NCBI RefSeq assembly: GCF_024345855.1 | Contig: NZ_JAGQBX010000001.1 | Span: 1-64,000 of the forward strand | Reading direction: 5' to 3' | DNA from: Synechococcus sp. GreenBA-s | Lineage (GTDB): Bacteria; Cyanobacteriota; Cyanobacteriia; PCC-6307; Cyanobiaceae | Length of the DNA stretch: 64,000 bases | Shown: positions 49,656-57,809 of the stretch, one piece after another | Numbering within the stretch: position 1 is the first letter of the stretch | How the letters are laid out: the number at the start of each line of letters is the position of its first letter | Program-made: the position numbers and the translations under genes | Notes under the pieces: generated by a model | Seen by the model: the letters and a program-made list of their open reading frames with translations, nothing else | Told to the model about the DNA's origin: nothing | The model's database searches: none

Positions 49656-50795
49656 TCATGTGTCCTGAAAGCGCTGGCGGATCGCTACGACTTCTGCTGA
49701 ATGGCGGCGCAGGGCCGCCACGCCCCTGGGGTCGAGGTGGCCGGCAGCCACCTGGCGCTCCAGTTCCAGCAGACCCTCTTCGATCGGCAGGGGCTCGCGA
49801 TAGGGGCGGCGGCAGGTGATGGCATCGAACACATCGGCCACGGCCACGATGCGCGCCTCCAGCGGAATCGCCTCTCCCCGCAGGCCTTTGGGATAGCCGG
49901 AGCCATCGAGGCGCTCATGGTGCCCCCCCACGATGTTGCGCATCAGGGTGAAATCTGGGAGGTCTTCCACGGCATGGATGCCGATCACCGTCTCGAGGAT
50001 GCCCAGTCCCAGCTCAACGTGGGTCTGGATCAATTGGCGCTCGTCGGAACTGAGCTCGCCCGTTTTGCGCAGAATGGCATCGGGTATTCCCAGCTTGCCG
50101 ATGTCGTGCAGGGGGGTGTAGTGAAACAGCTGCTCGACAAACGCGTTGCTGAGCCCGAGGGGGCTGGCAAGGCTCTTGGCGATCAGGCGGGAATAATGCG
50201 CAACGCGATCGAGGTGGTTGCCAGTCTCGTAGTCGCGCAAGCGCAGGCAGTCTTGGGCCACCACGGCGGAGGCTCTCAGGGAGCGCACGGCGGCATAGAG
50301 GCTGGAGATCGTGATGTTGATCAGGTTGGAAAAGAGCTCCAGATCGCGTTGAAGGCTGGCCGTGAAGGCGTTGGCCTGCAGGGAGCCATAGAAAATCAAA
50401 CCGATAAAGACGCCGTTGTCGCTCATCGGAACGGTCAGCGATGAGAGGTAGCCATGCTGCTGTAGCCAGCTGGAGTGCTCGGACGGACCCTCGACAGTGA
50501 CGGCGATGTCGCTGAGACCGAACATGCCCAAATGGCGAGTCAAGGCATGCAAATCGCCGACCTCAGGTCGTTTAACTTTGTCGCTGGTGGCTGCTTTGCC
50601 ACTGCGGGTACTGCTGACGACCGTCCTGAGCAAATCCGTGGCTTGCCCGTAGGGCACGCAGGCAATGTGATCGATCGTGGGTGCCATCGCCAGAATCCGG
50701 GCGTGCAGCTCCTTCAACTGCACGTGGAGACTGTTGGCCATTCCACCGACCTTGGGCCGCTCGGCATGGGATGGCCCGAGGGCTTCAGTCTCCAT
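49656..50795 (-). CDS. HD-GYP cyclic di-GMP phosphodiesterase with a sensor domain
   Basis: The 379-residue protein has a GAF-like N-terminal part (about 40-170) and an HD-GYP domain: DYETGNHLDRVAHYSRLIAKSL, LHDIGKLGIPD (His230-Asp231) and GGHHERLDGSGYPKGL with GYP at 300-302. It lacks the usual Trp in HHERWDG (Leu here) but keeps the metal ligands. It would break down c-di-GMP, opposing the GGDEF proteins in this window. Confidence 0.93.
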   Translation of the reverse strand: METEALGPSHAERPKVGGMANSLHVQLKELHARILAMAPTIDHIACVPYGQATDLLRTVVSSTRSGKAATSDKVKRPEVGDLHALTRHLGMFGLSDIAVTVEGPSEHSSWLQQHGYLSSLTVPMSDNGVFIGLIFYGSLQANAFTASLQRDLELFSNLINITISSLYAAVRSLRASAVVAQDCLRLRDYETGNHLDRVAHYSRLIAKSLASPLGLSNAFVEQLFHYTPLHDIGKLGIPDAILRKTGELSSDERQLIQTHVELGLGILETVIGIHAVEDLPDFTLMRNIVGGHHERLDGSGYPKGLRGEAIPLEARIVAVADVFDAITCRRPYREPLPIEEGLLELERQVAAGHLDPRGVAALRRHSAEVVAIRQRFQDT

Positions 50796-51034
50796 TCATC
50801 CCCGACCTCATGTGAGGCATTGCGGCTTAACGCTACTGTGATTACGGTACTCGCGCAACGTTCCCCGCCTCGCCTCAAGCCCTGGCTTTGGACGGCTTCA
50901 GTAGCCATCGCGGCCTGCACCCGCTCCACATCGGCCTCCTTGGCCGCCCAGACATCCGTAGCGATCTCGCCGGTGCGGGCCAGGCGCTCCTCGATGGCAG
51001 AGAGCAGCGGCTCAACGCCTGGGTGCCAACCGCG

Positions 51035-51514
51035 TCAGGCGCTGCGGCCGTGCTGGTAGAGCCCGATCAGCTCCGCCTGGCGGAGCACATGACCGTCCAT
51101 GGCCTGGCGCACCTCCGCCGCCGTGGACCCGGCCGGCAATCCCAGCCGGCAATCCAGGGCGCTGAGCTGGAAGCGGTCGTGATGCACCGGCCCCGGGGGC
51201 AGCTGGGGGCCGTAGTAGCCCCGCCGGCTGAACTGATCCACCCCCCAGCAGGAGCCATGGCGGGCCCCGTTGGCCAGTTCGACGCTCCGCTCCAGACCCT
51301 CCGGCAGGGAGTTGAGCGTGGCTGGCAGATCAAGCAGCACCCAGTGAATCCACAGCCCCGCCGGGGCGTCCGGGTCATCGAGGATCAGAGCCAGGGAGAC
51401 CGTGTCTGCCGATGCTCCCTGCCACTGCAGCGGCGGGGACAGGTCATCTCCCTCGCCGGTGTGGGGGCGGGGGATCCAGCCACCGCTGGGAAAGGCCGTG
51501 CTGCTCAGCTGCAT
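51035..51514 (-). CDS. YbhB/YbcL (PEBP-like) protein
   Basis: The 159-residue protein has the PEBP ligand-pocket motifs GEGDDLSPPLQW, LILDDPDAPAGLWIHWVLLDLP and GYYGPQLPPGPVHHDRFQLSALD. Bacterial YbhB/YbcL proteins are kinase-inhibitor homologues of unknown physiological role. Length is normal. The segment between it and the HD-GYP gene (50796-51034) has no gene I can support. Confidence 0.92.
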   Translation of the reverse strand: MQLSSTAFPSGGWIPRPHTGEGDDLSPPLQWQGASADTVSLALILDDPDAPAGLWIHWVLLDLPATLNSLPEGLERSVELANGARHGSCWGVDQFSRRGYYGPQLPPGPVHHDRFQLSALDCRLGLPAGSTAAEVRQAMDGHVLRQAELIGLYQHGRSA

Positions 51515-51687
51515 CGATCGATGACGCCCCTGTCCTCAGGATCGAGGGTCCGGCGGTGTTGTCCACCCCCGCTGACAGCCGCAAGGCCCCGCCTGGAGCC
51601 CCTGAGCCGTGGTGCCTAGCCGCCGTTGCTGCGGCCCGGGTCACTGTTCCGCCGCCACCGGGCTGAGGCTGGAAGGCCAGCGGCCGC

Positions 51688-52656
51688 TCAGCTCACCACC
51701 ACGTTGGTGACGCGGCCCAGCCGGCTGGCACGCTGCAGCGCTTGATTCAGCCGTGCCAGGGGAACGCGCATCACGTACTCGCCGCTGCGGACGACCTGCT
51801 GATTCACCACGCCCGACACGGTGATCGTGGCGGTGCGGCTCTCGGAAGCGCCATAGCCCGAGCTTCCCAGCCGTGCCGATTCCCGCTGGGTCTGGGCAGG
51901 GGTGTTGCGGGCGCCGGGCGCATGGAAATCGCCGTACAGACCCTCCTGCTCGGAGAGCACCGCGCGGAACGGTCCATCGGTGCTGATGAAGCGATAGATG
52001 TCTGTGGCACTGCCGCCGCCGTAACCCACCGAGACAGCAGGCAGGGCTCCGGGAACGGACACCGCCCGGTTCTGGTGCAGGAAGCGATTGAGCGCCGACT
52101 GGTTACCGCTGCCGCTGCCTTTCACAGAAGCCGACGCGCCACGGGCCAGCTGCATCAGCCAGGAGAACTGGCGACCCTCATGACCGACCGAGTATCCCCA
52201 GCCATGGATGTAGGGCACCACATCATTGCCAAATCGATCCACATACTCGGCACTGTCGACGTAAGAATCGATCTCCGCGTCACAGCCCTGCTCCTGCAGG
52301 ATCGTGAAGTGGTGCAGCATCTCCTCCCGGTTGTGGGGAGCCCGACCGAGCAGGTGCTTGTGGTTCAGCTCAATAAAGCGATAGGCATTGCAGTTCTCGA
52401 AGAACTTGCTGCGGTAGAGATTGCTTTTCGCGACGGTACGTACAAGCTCACGGACCGTCAGATAACCGTTGCGGAAGAGCGATTCAGCTCCGCCGAGGCG
52501 CTCACTGGCCATCAGGTACTGCTGACCCAGTAACTGTTGATAGACAGCACGAATGAGCATGTCCTTGTCACTCGGCGACCCCGTCGACCAGCTCTCTTTA
52601 TCCCGATCGTTGGCGTAGCGATCAATCCCGAGTTGGGCAGCGCGGAGGAGGCTCAT
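51688..52656 (-). CDS. Phycobilisome rod linker polypeptide
   Basis: From ATG 52656 the protein is 322 residues. The pfam00427 linker domain (DMLIRAVYQQLLGQQYLMASERLGGAESLFRNGYLTVRELVRTVAKSNLYRSKFFENCNAYRFIELNHKHLLGRAP) is followed by a Gly/Ser-rich linker. The C-terminal CpcD-type domain reads TATITVSGVVNQQVVRSGEYVMRVPLARLNQALQRASRLGRVTNVVV. This is the layout of CpcC/CpeC rod linkers. The true start is the MSLLRAAQLGIDRY ATG; a longer frame to 52968 is rejected. No phycobiliprotein gene neighbours it. Confidence 0.94.
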   Translation of the reverse strand: MSLLRAAQLGIDRYANDRDKESWSTGSPSDKDMLIRAVYQQLLGQQYLMASERLGGAESLFRNGYLTVRELVRTVAKSNLYRSKFFENCNAYRFIELNHKHLLGRAPHNREEMLHHFTILQEQGCDAEIDSYVDSAEYVDRFGNDVVPYIHGWGYSVGHEGRQFSWLMQLARGASASVKGSGSGNQSALNRFLHQNRAVSVPGALPAVSVGYGGGSATDIYRFISTDGPFRAVLSEQEGLYGDFHAPGARNTPAQTQRESARLGSSGYGASESRTATITVSGVVNQQVVRSGEYVMRVPLARLNQALQRASRLGRVTNVVVS

Positions 52657-53211
52657 GGGAAACAGGCAGGGGGAGCAGGAGGCACGCATCACGCCATCAC
52701 GACTAGCGCCGGCGCGGGAAACCATCGGCAGGCCGCCACAAGCAACCTGTCGCCATGCACTAGGTCGACGCAGGCAGCCGCTGCAGGCAGCCGCTGGATG
52801 CTGGGTGAATTCGCGATACCTAGGGGAGGAGGCTACCCAGCTTCTACCAGCAAAAGACCGAATGTTGCAAAACGCTGGAAGTCGAATCTTCCTTAACCAA
52901 TCAGCTCGCCAACCACTTGATTCTTTAGATTTGTTCTTAACGAACACCCTCAAATAGGGTGCCAACAATGAGCCCTACCGCTTTCGTCCAGAGGAATCGA
53001 GGTCCTTGGCGGCCCCGAGGGCAGTGCTCAGGGAAGGCGAAGGGCGCGCAACACACTGTTGACAACGCTCAGGGCGCTGTTGGCTGGTGCCATGGGGTCA
53101 TTCCCAGACCGTTCGCGATCTCAGACCGGCCTGGACAGAAGGTCCTCTGATCCCGTGAAATCGACTGCAAATACTGGCCAAAGCCCAGTAATTGCAAGCC
53201 AAGATTCAGTA
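52657..53211. other. Upstream region of the rod linker gene
   Basis: No gene is supported in this 555-bp stretch. The short open frames at 52655-52957 and 52959-53150 lack family features. The linker promoter should lie at its left end. Confidence 0.5.
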
Positions 53212-53255
53212 TGGGTCGCCTGAGATTCGAACTCAGGACCAATCGGTTACAAGCC
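53212..53255 (-). tRNA. 3' half of a tRNA-Thr(TGT)-like sequence, no 5' half
   Basis: Read on the minus strand, the segment gives an anticodon loop CTTGTAA, a variable region, a T arm (CTGAG TTCGAAT CTCAG) and an acceptor 3' strand GCGACCC with A73. The matching 5' acceptor strand (GGGTCGC) and D arm are not found upstream, and the anticodon stem pairs only in part. It is therefore a fragment, most likely an attachment-site scar from an element integrated at a tRNA gene. Confidence 0.6.
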
Positions 53256-53416
53256 AGAAAGGGATCGCTGGAATCCATTGCGCTGTCTGAGGTGACCTGA
53301 CGGCCCCCAAACATTCCCCCAAACAATCGACTGCGACGGGTGAGACGAGTATGCCAGAAATCCGCCGGTCAAAGCCTGCTCAGGACCACTCCGATGGGGC
53401 AAGGCTGCGGGGTCCA

Positions 53417-53854
53417 TCACGGCTGCCCCTGCCCCCGATCGCTCCCCATCGAGCCCCCCAGCGCCAGCCCGGCCAGGATGCTCAGCCCCTGGCTGACGGC
53501 GTCATCGATGCGGCCCTGGGGCCTAGCACAGAACAGAGCCAGCGGGTGCACCGGCAACGGCGGGGCTGAGCCCTCCACATGCGGTATTGGGGCATCGGGG
53601 TCGAGGACGCCGCCCCGACCCCGGGGACGCTGCAGCGCCGGCTCTGGCGCCGAGGCCACCGAGCGCTGCACGGCGGCGTCAAAGCCGTGCAGCCGCACGT
53701 AGAGCCAGGAGAGGGCCGTGCAGTTCAGCAGGTCAAAGCAGAGGGTCAGGCCCTGAAACCCCAGGATTCCGGTGGAGATCCAGACCACCAGCCGGCGGGA
53801 TTCCATGGCGAGAGGCAGCGGCAACCCCAGGGGGTTCCGGGCCTGCGCCGCCAC
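53417..53854 (-). CDS. Small membrane protein, duplicated family
   Basis: The 145-residue protein has MESRRLVVWISTGILGFQGLTLCFDLLNCTALSWLYVRLHGF as an N-terminal helix region, a loop with many Pro/Arg, and a C-terminal hydrophobic stretch (AVSQGLSILAGLALGGS). Function unknown. A related broken copy is at 48711-48930. The true start may be the internal ATG at MESRR. Confidence 0.55.
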   Translation of the reverse strand: MAAQARNPLGLPLPLAMESRRLVVWISTGILGFQGLTLCFDLLNCTALSWLYVRLHGFDAAVQRSVASAPEPALQRPRGRGGVLDPDAPIPHVEGSAPPLPVHPLALFCARPQGRIDDAVSQGLSILAGLALGGSMGSDRGQGQP

Positions 53855-53888
53855 CCCGCGCCATGCCGCCCCGGGAGCCGAAGCGGTG

Positions 53889-53903
53889 GATACCGTTGGT
53901 ATC
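53889..53903. promoter_or_regulatory. Palindrome upstream of the vapB-like gene
   Basis: GATACCGTTGGTATC is a perfect 15-bp palindrome with a 3-bp centre, ending 17 nt before the antitoxin start. VapB/AbrB-type antitoxins bind such sites to repress their operon. Confidence 0.6.
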
Positions 53904-53920
53904 TACCCCGGGGTTGGCTG

Positions 53921-54154
53921 ATGGACACCGCGCGCCTGTTTCAGTCGGGCCGCAGCCGGGCGGTGCGGCTACCCAAGGACTACGGCTTCAGCGGCAGCGG
54001 AGTGGCCGTGGAGCCCCTCGGCAATGGCATGCTGCTGTTGCCGATCGGTGACCCCTGGCAGACCCTTGAGGCCGGGCAGGTCGCCTTCGAGCCGGGCTTT
54101 GTCCTCGAGCGCGAGCAACCAGAGCAGCAGCAACGAGATGCCATCAACCCGTGA
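53921..54154 (+). CDS. vapB: VapB-type AbrB-fold antitoxin
   Basis: The 77-residue protein (MDTARLFQSGRSRAVRLPKDYGFSGSGVAVEPLGNGMLLLPIGDPW) has the SpoVT/AbrB DNA-binding fold and a C-terminal tail with an acidic/Gln run. It overlaps the remaining toxin fragment (GTGA) as in intact VapBC operons. With the toxin mostly deleted it may be a solitary repressor. Confidence 0.85.
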   Translation: MDTARLFQSGRSRAVRLPKDYGFSGSGVAVEPLGNGMLLLPIGDPWQTLEAGQVAFEPGFVLEREQPEQQQRDAINP

Positions 54155-54279
54155 TTCCGCTCGGCACGACGATCGCCGCCCATGCCCTGAGCCAGCAGGC
54201 GCCCTTGATCACCAACAACACCCGCGAGTTCGCCAAGGTGCCCGGCCTGCAGCTCGACAACTGGGTGCCCGCCAGCTGA
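54151..54279 (+). pseudogene. VapC remnant with an internal deletion
   Basis: The 42-residue frame starts with GTG overlapping the vapB stop, like a normal vapC. After two residues it jumps to PLGTTIAAHALSQQAPLITNNTREFAKVPGLQLDNW, the C-terminal third of VapC PIN toxins. The N-terminal LLDTN and the middle acidic residues are gone. An in-frame deletion of roughly 90 codons explains it. The product cannot form the PIN active site. Confidence 0.8.
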
Positions 54280-54326
54280 GTCGACGGGTGCCTTGATCGC
54301 AGGCGCAGCGGGCCCAGGCATGGGCG

Positions 54327-55667
54327 GTGGAGCTGCACCACCCGGAACCCTTCCAGGTCTGCGCACGCTCCCCTTTGACCCTCTCCCCTGACGGCTGGCA
54401 ACTGCTCAAGCGCTGGGAGGGCTGCCGTCTGGCGACCTATCCCGATCCCGGCAGTGGCGGCGAGCCCTGGACCATCGGCTACGGCCACACCGGCCCCGAG
54501 GTGGTGCCCGGCCTGGTGATCAGCCAGCAGCAGGCGGAAGCCTGGCTCCAGATCGACGCCGGCGAGGCGGCCGCCACGGTGGATCAGCTCCTGGCCGGCT
54601 GCGCCCTGACCGCCCGACAGCGCGAGGCGCTTGTGAGCTTCTGCTTCAACGTGGGGGCCGGGGCACTGGAGGGCTCAACGCTGCGTCGCCGGCTGCTGGC
54701 CGGGGAACCCACGGCAAGGGTGATCGCCGAGGAACTGCCCCGCTGGTGCCTTGGCGAGAGCGGCCCGCTGGAGGGACTGCAGCGGCGCCGTGCCGCTGAG
54801 GTGGCCCATGCCCTGGAAGGCACGGGAGCCACCACCACGCCGCTGCCATCGGGCAAACACGGATTGCCGCAGGACCAGACATCCGGGGATGAGCGACCGA
54901 TCCAGCTCCGCGATGCGGCGGCCTTCCACCGGGATCTGCCCCACCAGCGCCAGGCCTGGGAGTCCCTGCAGCGCTCCCTCAGCGCCGAGCAGCTGGAACA
55001 GTTCGCCAGGGCGTATCGGCAGGCCCCGGCCCCTGCGGGCCAGCAGGCATGGACTCAAGCGGTGGCCCAGCCCGAGACACCAGCCAAGCCAGCAGCACCG
55101 ACCCAGGGCCTGATCCAGCTGGCGATCCCCTATCTCGCCCAGAACGACAGCGCCACAGGCCAGGGGCCGCGCATGTGTTTCTCCTCCAGCTGCGCCATGG
55201 CCGCCGCCTTCCTGCGGCCCGGCTGCCTGCACGGCCCCGGTCAGCTCGACGACCAGTTCCTGGCCCTGGTGCAGCGCCACGGCGACAGCACCGAGGCCCC
55301 GGCCCAGCTGGCGGCCCTGGCCGATCTGGGCCTCCGTGCACGCTTCCGCAACGATGGCCGCCTCTCGGATCTGGTGGCGCAGCTGCAGCGGGGCCTCCCT
55401 TGCCCCGTCGGCTGGCTGCACAAGGGCCCAGTCAGTGCTCCCAGCGGCGGCGGCCACTGGAGCCTGGTGATCGGCTGGGATCCGGCGGCACACCAGCTGC
55501 TGATGCACGACCCCAACGGCGAGGCCGATCTCGTCGCTGGCGGCTATGTCAGCACCGCCATCGGCAGCGGCAAGGCTCTGCGCTACTCGGAGCGCAACTG
55601 GGGACGCCGCTGGATGGTGGAGGGGCCGGGATCGGGCTGGTGGGTTGAGCTGCAGGCGGCCGACTGA
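54327..55667 (+). CDS. T4-type lysozyme fused to a C39-like cysteine peptidase
   Basis: The 446-residue protein has a GH24 lysozyme at about 18-160 (LLKRWEGCRLATYPDPGSGGEPWTIGYGHTG with Glu, Asp and Thr of the triad), a linker, and a papain-like C39_2 domain from about 270 (IPYLAQNDSATGQGPRMCFSSSCAMAAAFL; GHWSLVIGWD; LMHDPNGEADL). The Cys, His and Asp/Asn positions look complete. It may cleave peptidoglycan and peptides, for instance as a lytic or contact-dependent effector. No signal peptide is seen. A deleted copy lies at 49190. Confidence 0.88.
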   Translation: MELHHPEPFQVCARSPLTLSPDGWQLLKRWEGCRLATYPDPGSGGEPWTIGYGHTGPEVVPGLVISQQQAEAWLQIDAGEAAATVDQLLAGCALTARQREALVSFCFNVGAGALEGSTLRRRLLAGEPTARVIAEELPRWCLGESGPLEGLQRRRAAEVAHALEGTGATTTPLPSGKHGLPQDQTSGDERPIQLRDAAAFHRDLPHQRQAWESLQRSLSAEQLEQFARAYRQAPAPAGQQAWTQAVAQPETPAKPAAPTQGLIQLAIPYLAQNDSATGQGPRMCFSSSCAMAAAFLRPGCLHGPGQLDDQFLALVQRHGDSTEAPAQLAALADLGLRARFRNDGRLSDLVAQLQRGLPCPVGWLHKGPVSAPSGGGHWSLVIGWDPAAHQLLMHDPNGEADLVAGGYVSTAIGSGKALRYSERNWGRRWMVEGPGSGWWVELQAAD

Positions 55668-55937
55668 TGGGCTGCGGTATCGGTCATCGTGACCTCCAGT
55701 GGGCCCTGTCCCATCGGTCATCGGTGGCGGGGCGGCGGTAACGCATCGCCAGCAGTGCGCACCGGGCGCGAAGAACCCAAGGGCTGCATCTGCTGCGGCA
55801 GCTGCAAAACGACCGAAGCGGGTCATCGCTCCCCTTTGGTGTGGCGGTCCGCGCCATCCAGGCGCCATCAGACAACACAGAGCGACCCACGGGCAGCACC
55901 ATGGCTGCTAGGTTTGTGTGATGACGAAATAACCTCC

Positions 55938-56309
55938 ATGGCCCTTACTGGACCCGATCTGCTGGCCAAGGTCAAGGAGCTCGGCGATTCCTCCAAGTCC
56001 GATCTGGTGCGGGCCGCCGGCTACGTGAGCACCAAGAAGGACGGCAGCGAGCGTCTCAACTTCACCGCCTTCTACGAGGCGCTGCTGGAGGCCAAGGGCG
56101 TCAGCCTCGGCGAAACCGGTGGTAAAGGCAAGGGCAAAGCTGGCCGCTCCCTGAGCTATGTGGCCAAGGTGCAGTTCAACGGCAACCTGCTGGTGGGCAA
56201 GGCCTACACGGCCATGCTGGACCTCAAGCCCGGCGATGAGTTCGAGATCAAGCTGGGCAAGAAGCAGATCCGTCTGCTCCCCGCAGGCGGCAGCGACGAG
56301 GAGGAGTGA
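55938..56309 (+). CDS. Cyanobacterial AbrB-type regulator, copy 2
   Basis: The 123-residue protein differs from copy 1 (24065-24436) at only five positions (Ser6 to Pro, Ala18 to Ser, Gly68 to Ala, Leu93 to Met, Val113 to Leu). The DNA is also very close, mostly third-position changes. The domain layout is the same: N-terminal SDLVRAAGYVS region, GKGKGK linker, C-terminal AbrB-like domain, acidic tail. The upstream region 55668-55937 has no other gene. Confidence 0.92.
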   Translation: MALTGPDLLAKVKELGDSSKSDLVRAAGYVSTKKDGSERLNFTAFYEALLEAKGVSLGETGGKGKGKAGRSLSYVAKVQFNGNLLVGKAYTAMLDLKPGDEFEIKLGKKQIRLLPAGGSDEEE

Positions 56310-56373
56310 GCTGAGGTCTGCGTCAGGTCCTGAGGGCGAGATGCCGCGATGATGGCCATTGCGGTCGCCTGCG

Positions 56374-57045
56374 ATGACACCCCCTGATCTCGCCCACAGC
56401 CAGCGCTACATCGATGCCCTCGGCTGGAGTGCTGAGCTGCACCGGGGCCAGCGGCGCAAGGGCAAACCCACCCCCTACATCTCCCACCTGATCGCCGTGA
56501 GTGCGCTGGTGTGGGAGGACGGCGGCAGTGAGAACCAGGCCATCGCCGGCCTGCTGCACGACGCGATCGAGGACGCCGGCCAGAGCCACGGCTCGATCGC
56601 TGCCCGTTTCGGCGAGGAGGTGGCCCAGATCGTGGTGGATTGCACCGACACCCAGGGCCCCACAGAACCCGGAGCCGAGAAAGAACCCTGGCTGTTGCGC
56701 AAGACCCGCTATCTGGCGAGCCTGGAGCACAAGGCCGATGGATCCCTGCTGGTGACGGCGGCCGACAAGGCCCACAACGCCCGCGACCAAGTACTGGACG
56801 CCCGCCGGGATCCCTCCAGCTGGGAGCGGTTCAACGCCGGGCTGGAGGGCAGTGCCTGGTATCTGCTGCGGATCCACCAGACCCTCAGCCACCGCATCCC
56901 CCAGAGCCGCTCCACCACCCTGCTGGGGGAAGCGGTGCAGGAGATCCTGGCCAGCGATGCCTACCGGCGCCTGGTGCCGCGCGGCATCGCTCCGGCGGTG
57001 TGGGCGGCGGGGTATCTGGAGCGGGTGGAGGCCCAAGGCGGCTGA
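56374..57045 (+). CDS. RelA/SpoT-type HD hydrolase (single-domain)
   Basis: From ATG 56374 the protein is 223 residues, with the HD-domain marks HRGQRRKGKPTPYISHLIAVSALV, LLHDAIEDAGQ (HDxxED) and LLVTAADKAHNARD. These match the hydrolase half of RelA/SpoT and MESH1-like small alarmone hydrolases. No synthetase, TGS or ACT domain is present. Possible substrate is (p)ppGpp, but other nucleotides are possible. Confidence 0.88.
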   Translation: MTPPDLAHSQRYIDALGWSAELHRGQRRKGKPTPYISHLIAVSALVWEDGGSENQAIAGLLHDAIEDAGQSHGSIAARFGEEVAQIVVDCTDTQGPTEPGAEKEPWLLRKTRYLASLEHKADGSLLVTAADKAHNARDQVLDARRDPSSWERFNAGLEGSAWYLLRIHQTLSHRIPQSRSTTLLGEAVQEILASDAYRRLVPRGIAPAVWAAGYLERVEAQGG

Positions 57046-57311
57046 GCTTTCAGCCTCTCCGCCGCGCTTGGGGGCGGCAGCGCAGCGGACCCGGGGCGCG
57101 GAGAAGGAGTCAGAGGGCGACGAGGCCTCTGCTATCGGCGAGGCTGAATACAGCCGCATGGCCCAGAAGGTGCGCGAGGGCCTTGGAGCAGAGGGAATCT
57201 GAGTGCTCTTGATGCAGATTCTGCACGGGTTCCATGCCTCTGGGCAGCATGCCCGTTGGTCGCTGGACGGGGGAGCAGCACCGCACCACCCCCAGCCGGA
57301 GCACCACCCGC
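57046..57311. other. Short spacer with a weak open frame
   Basis: A plus-strand frame ending IGEAEYSRMAQKVREGLGAEGI (stop 57200-57202) has a protein-like C-terminus but no clear start or family. Otherwise no gene. Confidence 0.3.
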
Positions 57312-57809
57312 TCAGCACGGTGGCAGGACACCAGGCTCCTGCAGCGCCTTGATCGCCTCCTGCGGGACACCCACCTCAAGGGCGATGAGCAGCACCAGGC
57401 GCTCGAGGCGATCGAGTCGCTGCTCCACAGCCACTAGATCAGGGCGTTGGTGTGGGGCCCGGGCCTCCAGGGCGCTGCCAGCTCTTGCGCTCCCCTGGGC
57501 TTTGGCCGGCAGGGAACCGCGCAGGGGTGGTCCACCTGGGCAGCTGAGTAGGGCATCCACCTGCCTGCTCTTTGGTCCACTGCTCAGGCCCTTGACTCCC
57601 CTGGCCTTGCACAGCTCCCACAATGCCTTGATCGACAGGGTCTCCAGCTCCTGCCGGCTGGCAGGCACCTCACCCTCAAGAGACGCCACAGCCTGGGTGG
57701 ATTCGGGGGTGGAGTCAGTCAGTTCCTGCTGCAGACCGCGATAAAGCCGGCCGTCGGACTGGGCCAGATCCCGCAAGGTTGCCCGCAGCGTGTCAGCGAT
57801 CTGGCCCAT
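57312..57809 (-). CDS. Coiled-coil protein with a SAP-like segment
   Basis: The 165-residue protein (MGQIADTLRATLRDLAQSDGRLYRGLQQEL) has a helix-linker-helix resembling a SAP motif (TLSIKALWELCKARGVKGLSSGPKSRQVDALL), a Pro/Ala linker and a C-terminal helix (VAVEQRLDRLERLVLLIALE). It overlaps the preceding gene by 17 nt, so the two are coupled. Function unknown. Confidence 0.7.
   Translation of the reverse strand: MGQIADTLRATLRDLAQSDGRLYRGLQQELTDSTPESTQAVASLEGEVPASRQELETLSIKALWELCKARGVKGLSSGPKSRQVDALLSCPGGPPLRGSLPAKAQGSARAGSALEARAPHQRPDLVAVEQRLDRLERLVLLIALEVGVPQEAIKALQEPGVLPPC

Noticed and set aside
53417-53854. Signal-peptide protein from the longest start
   Set aside because: The hydrophobic part begins at the internal MESRR start; the preceding residues are not signal-like, so export is not claimed.
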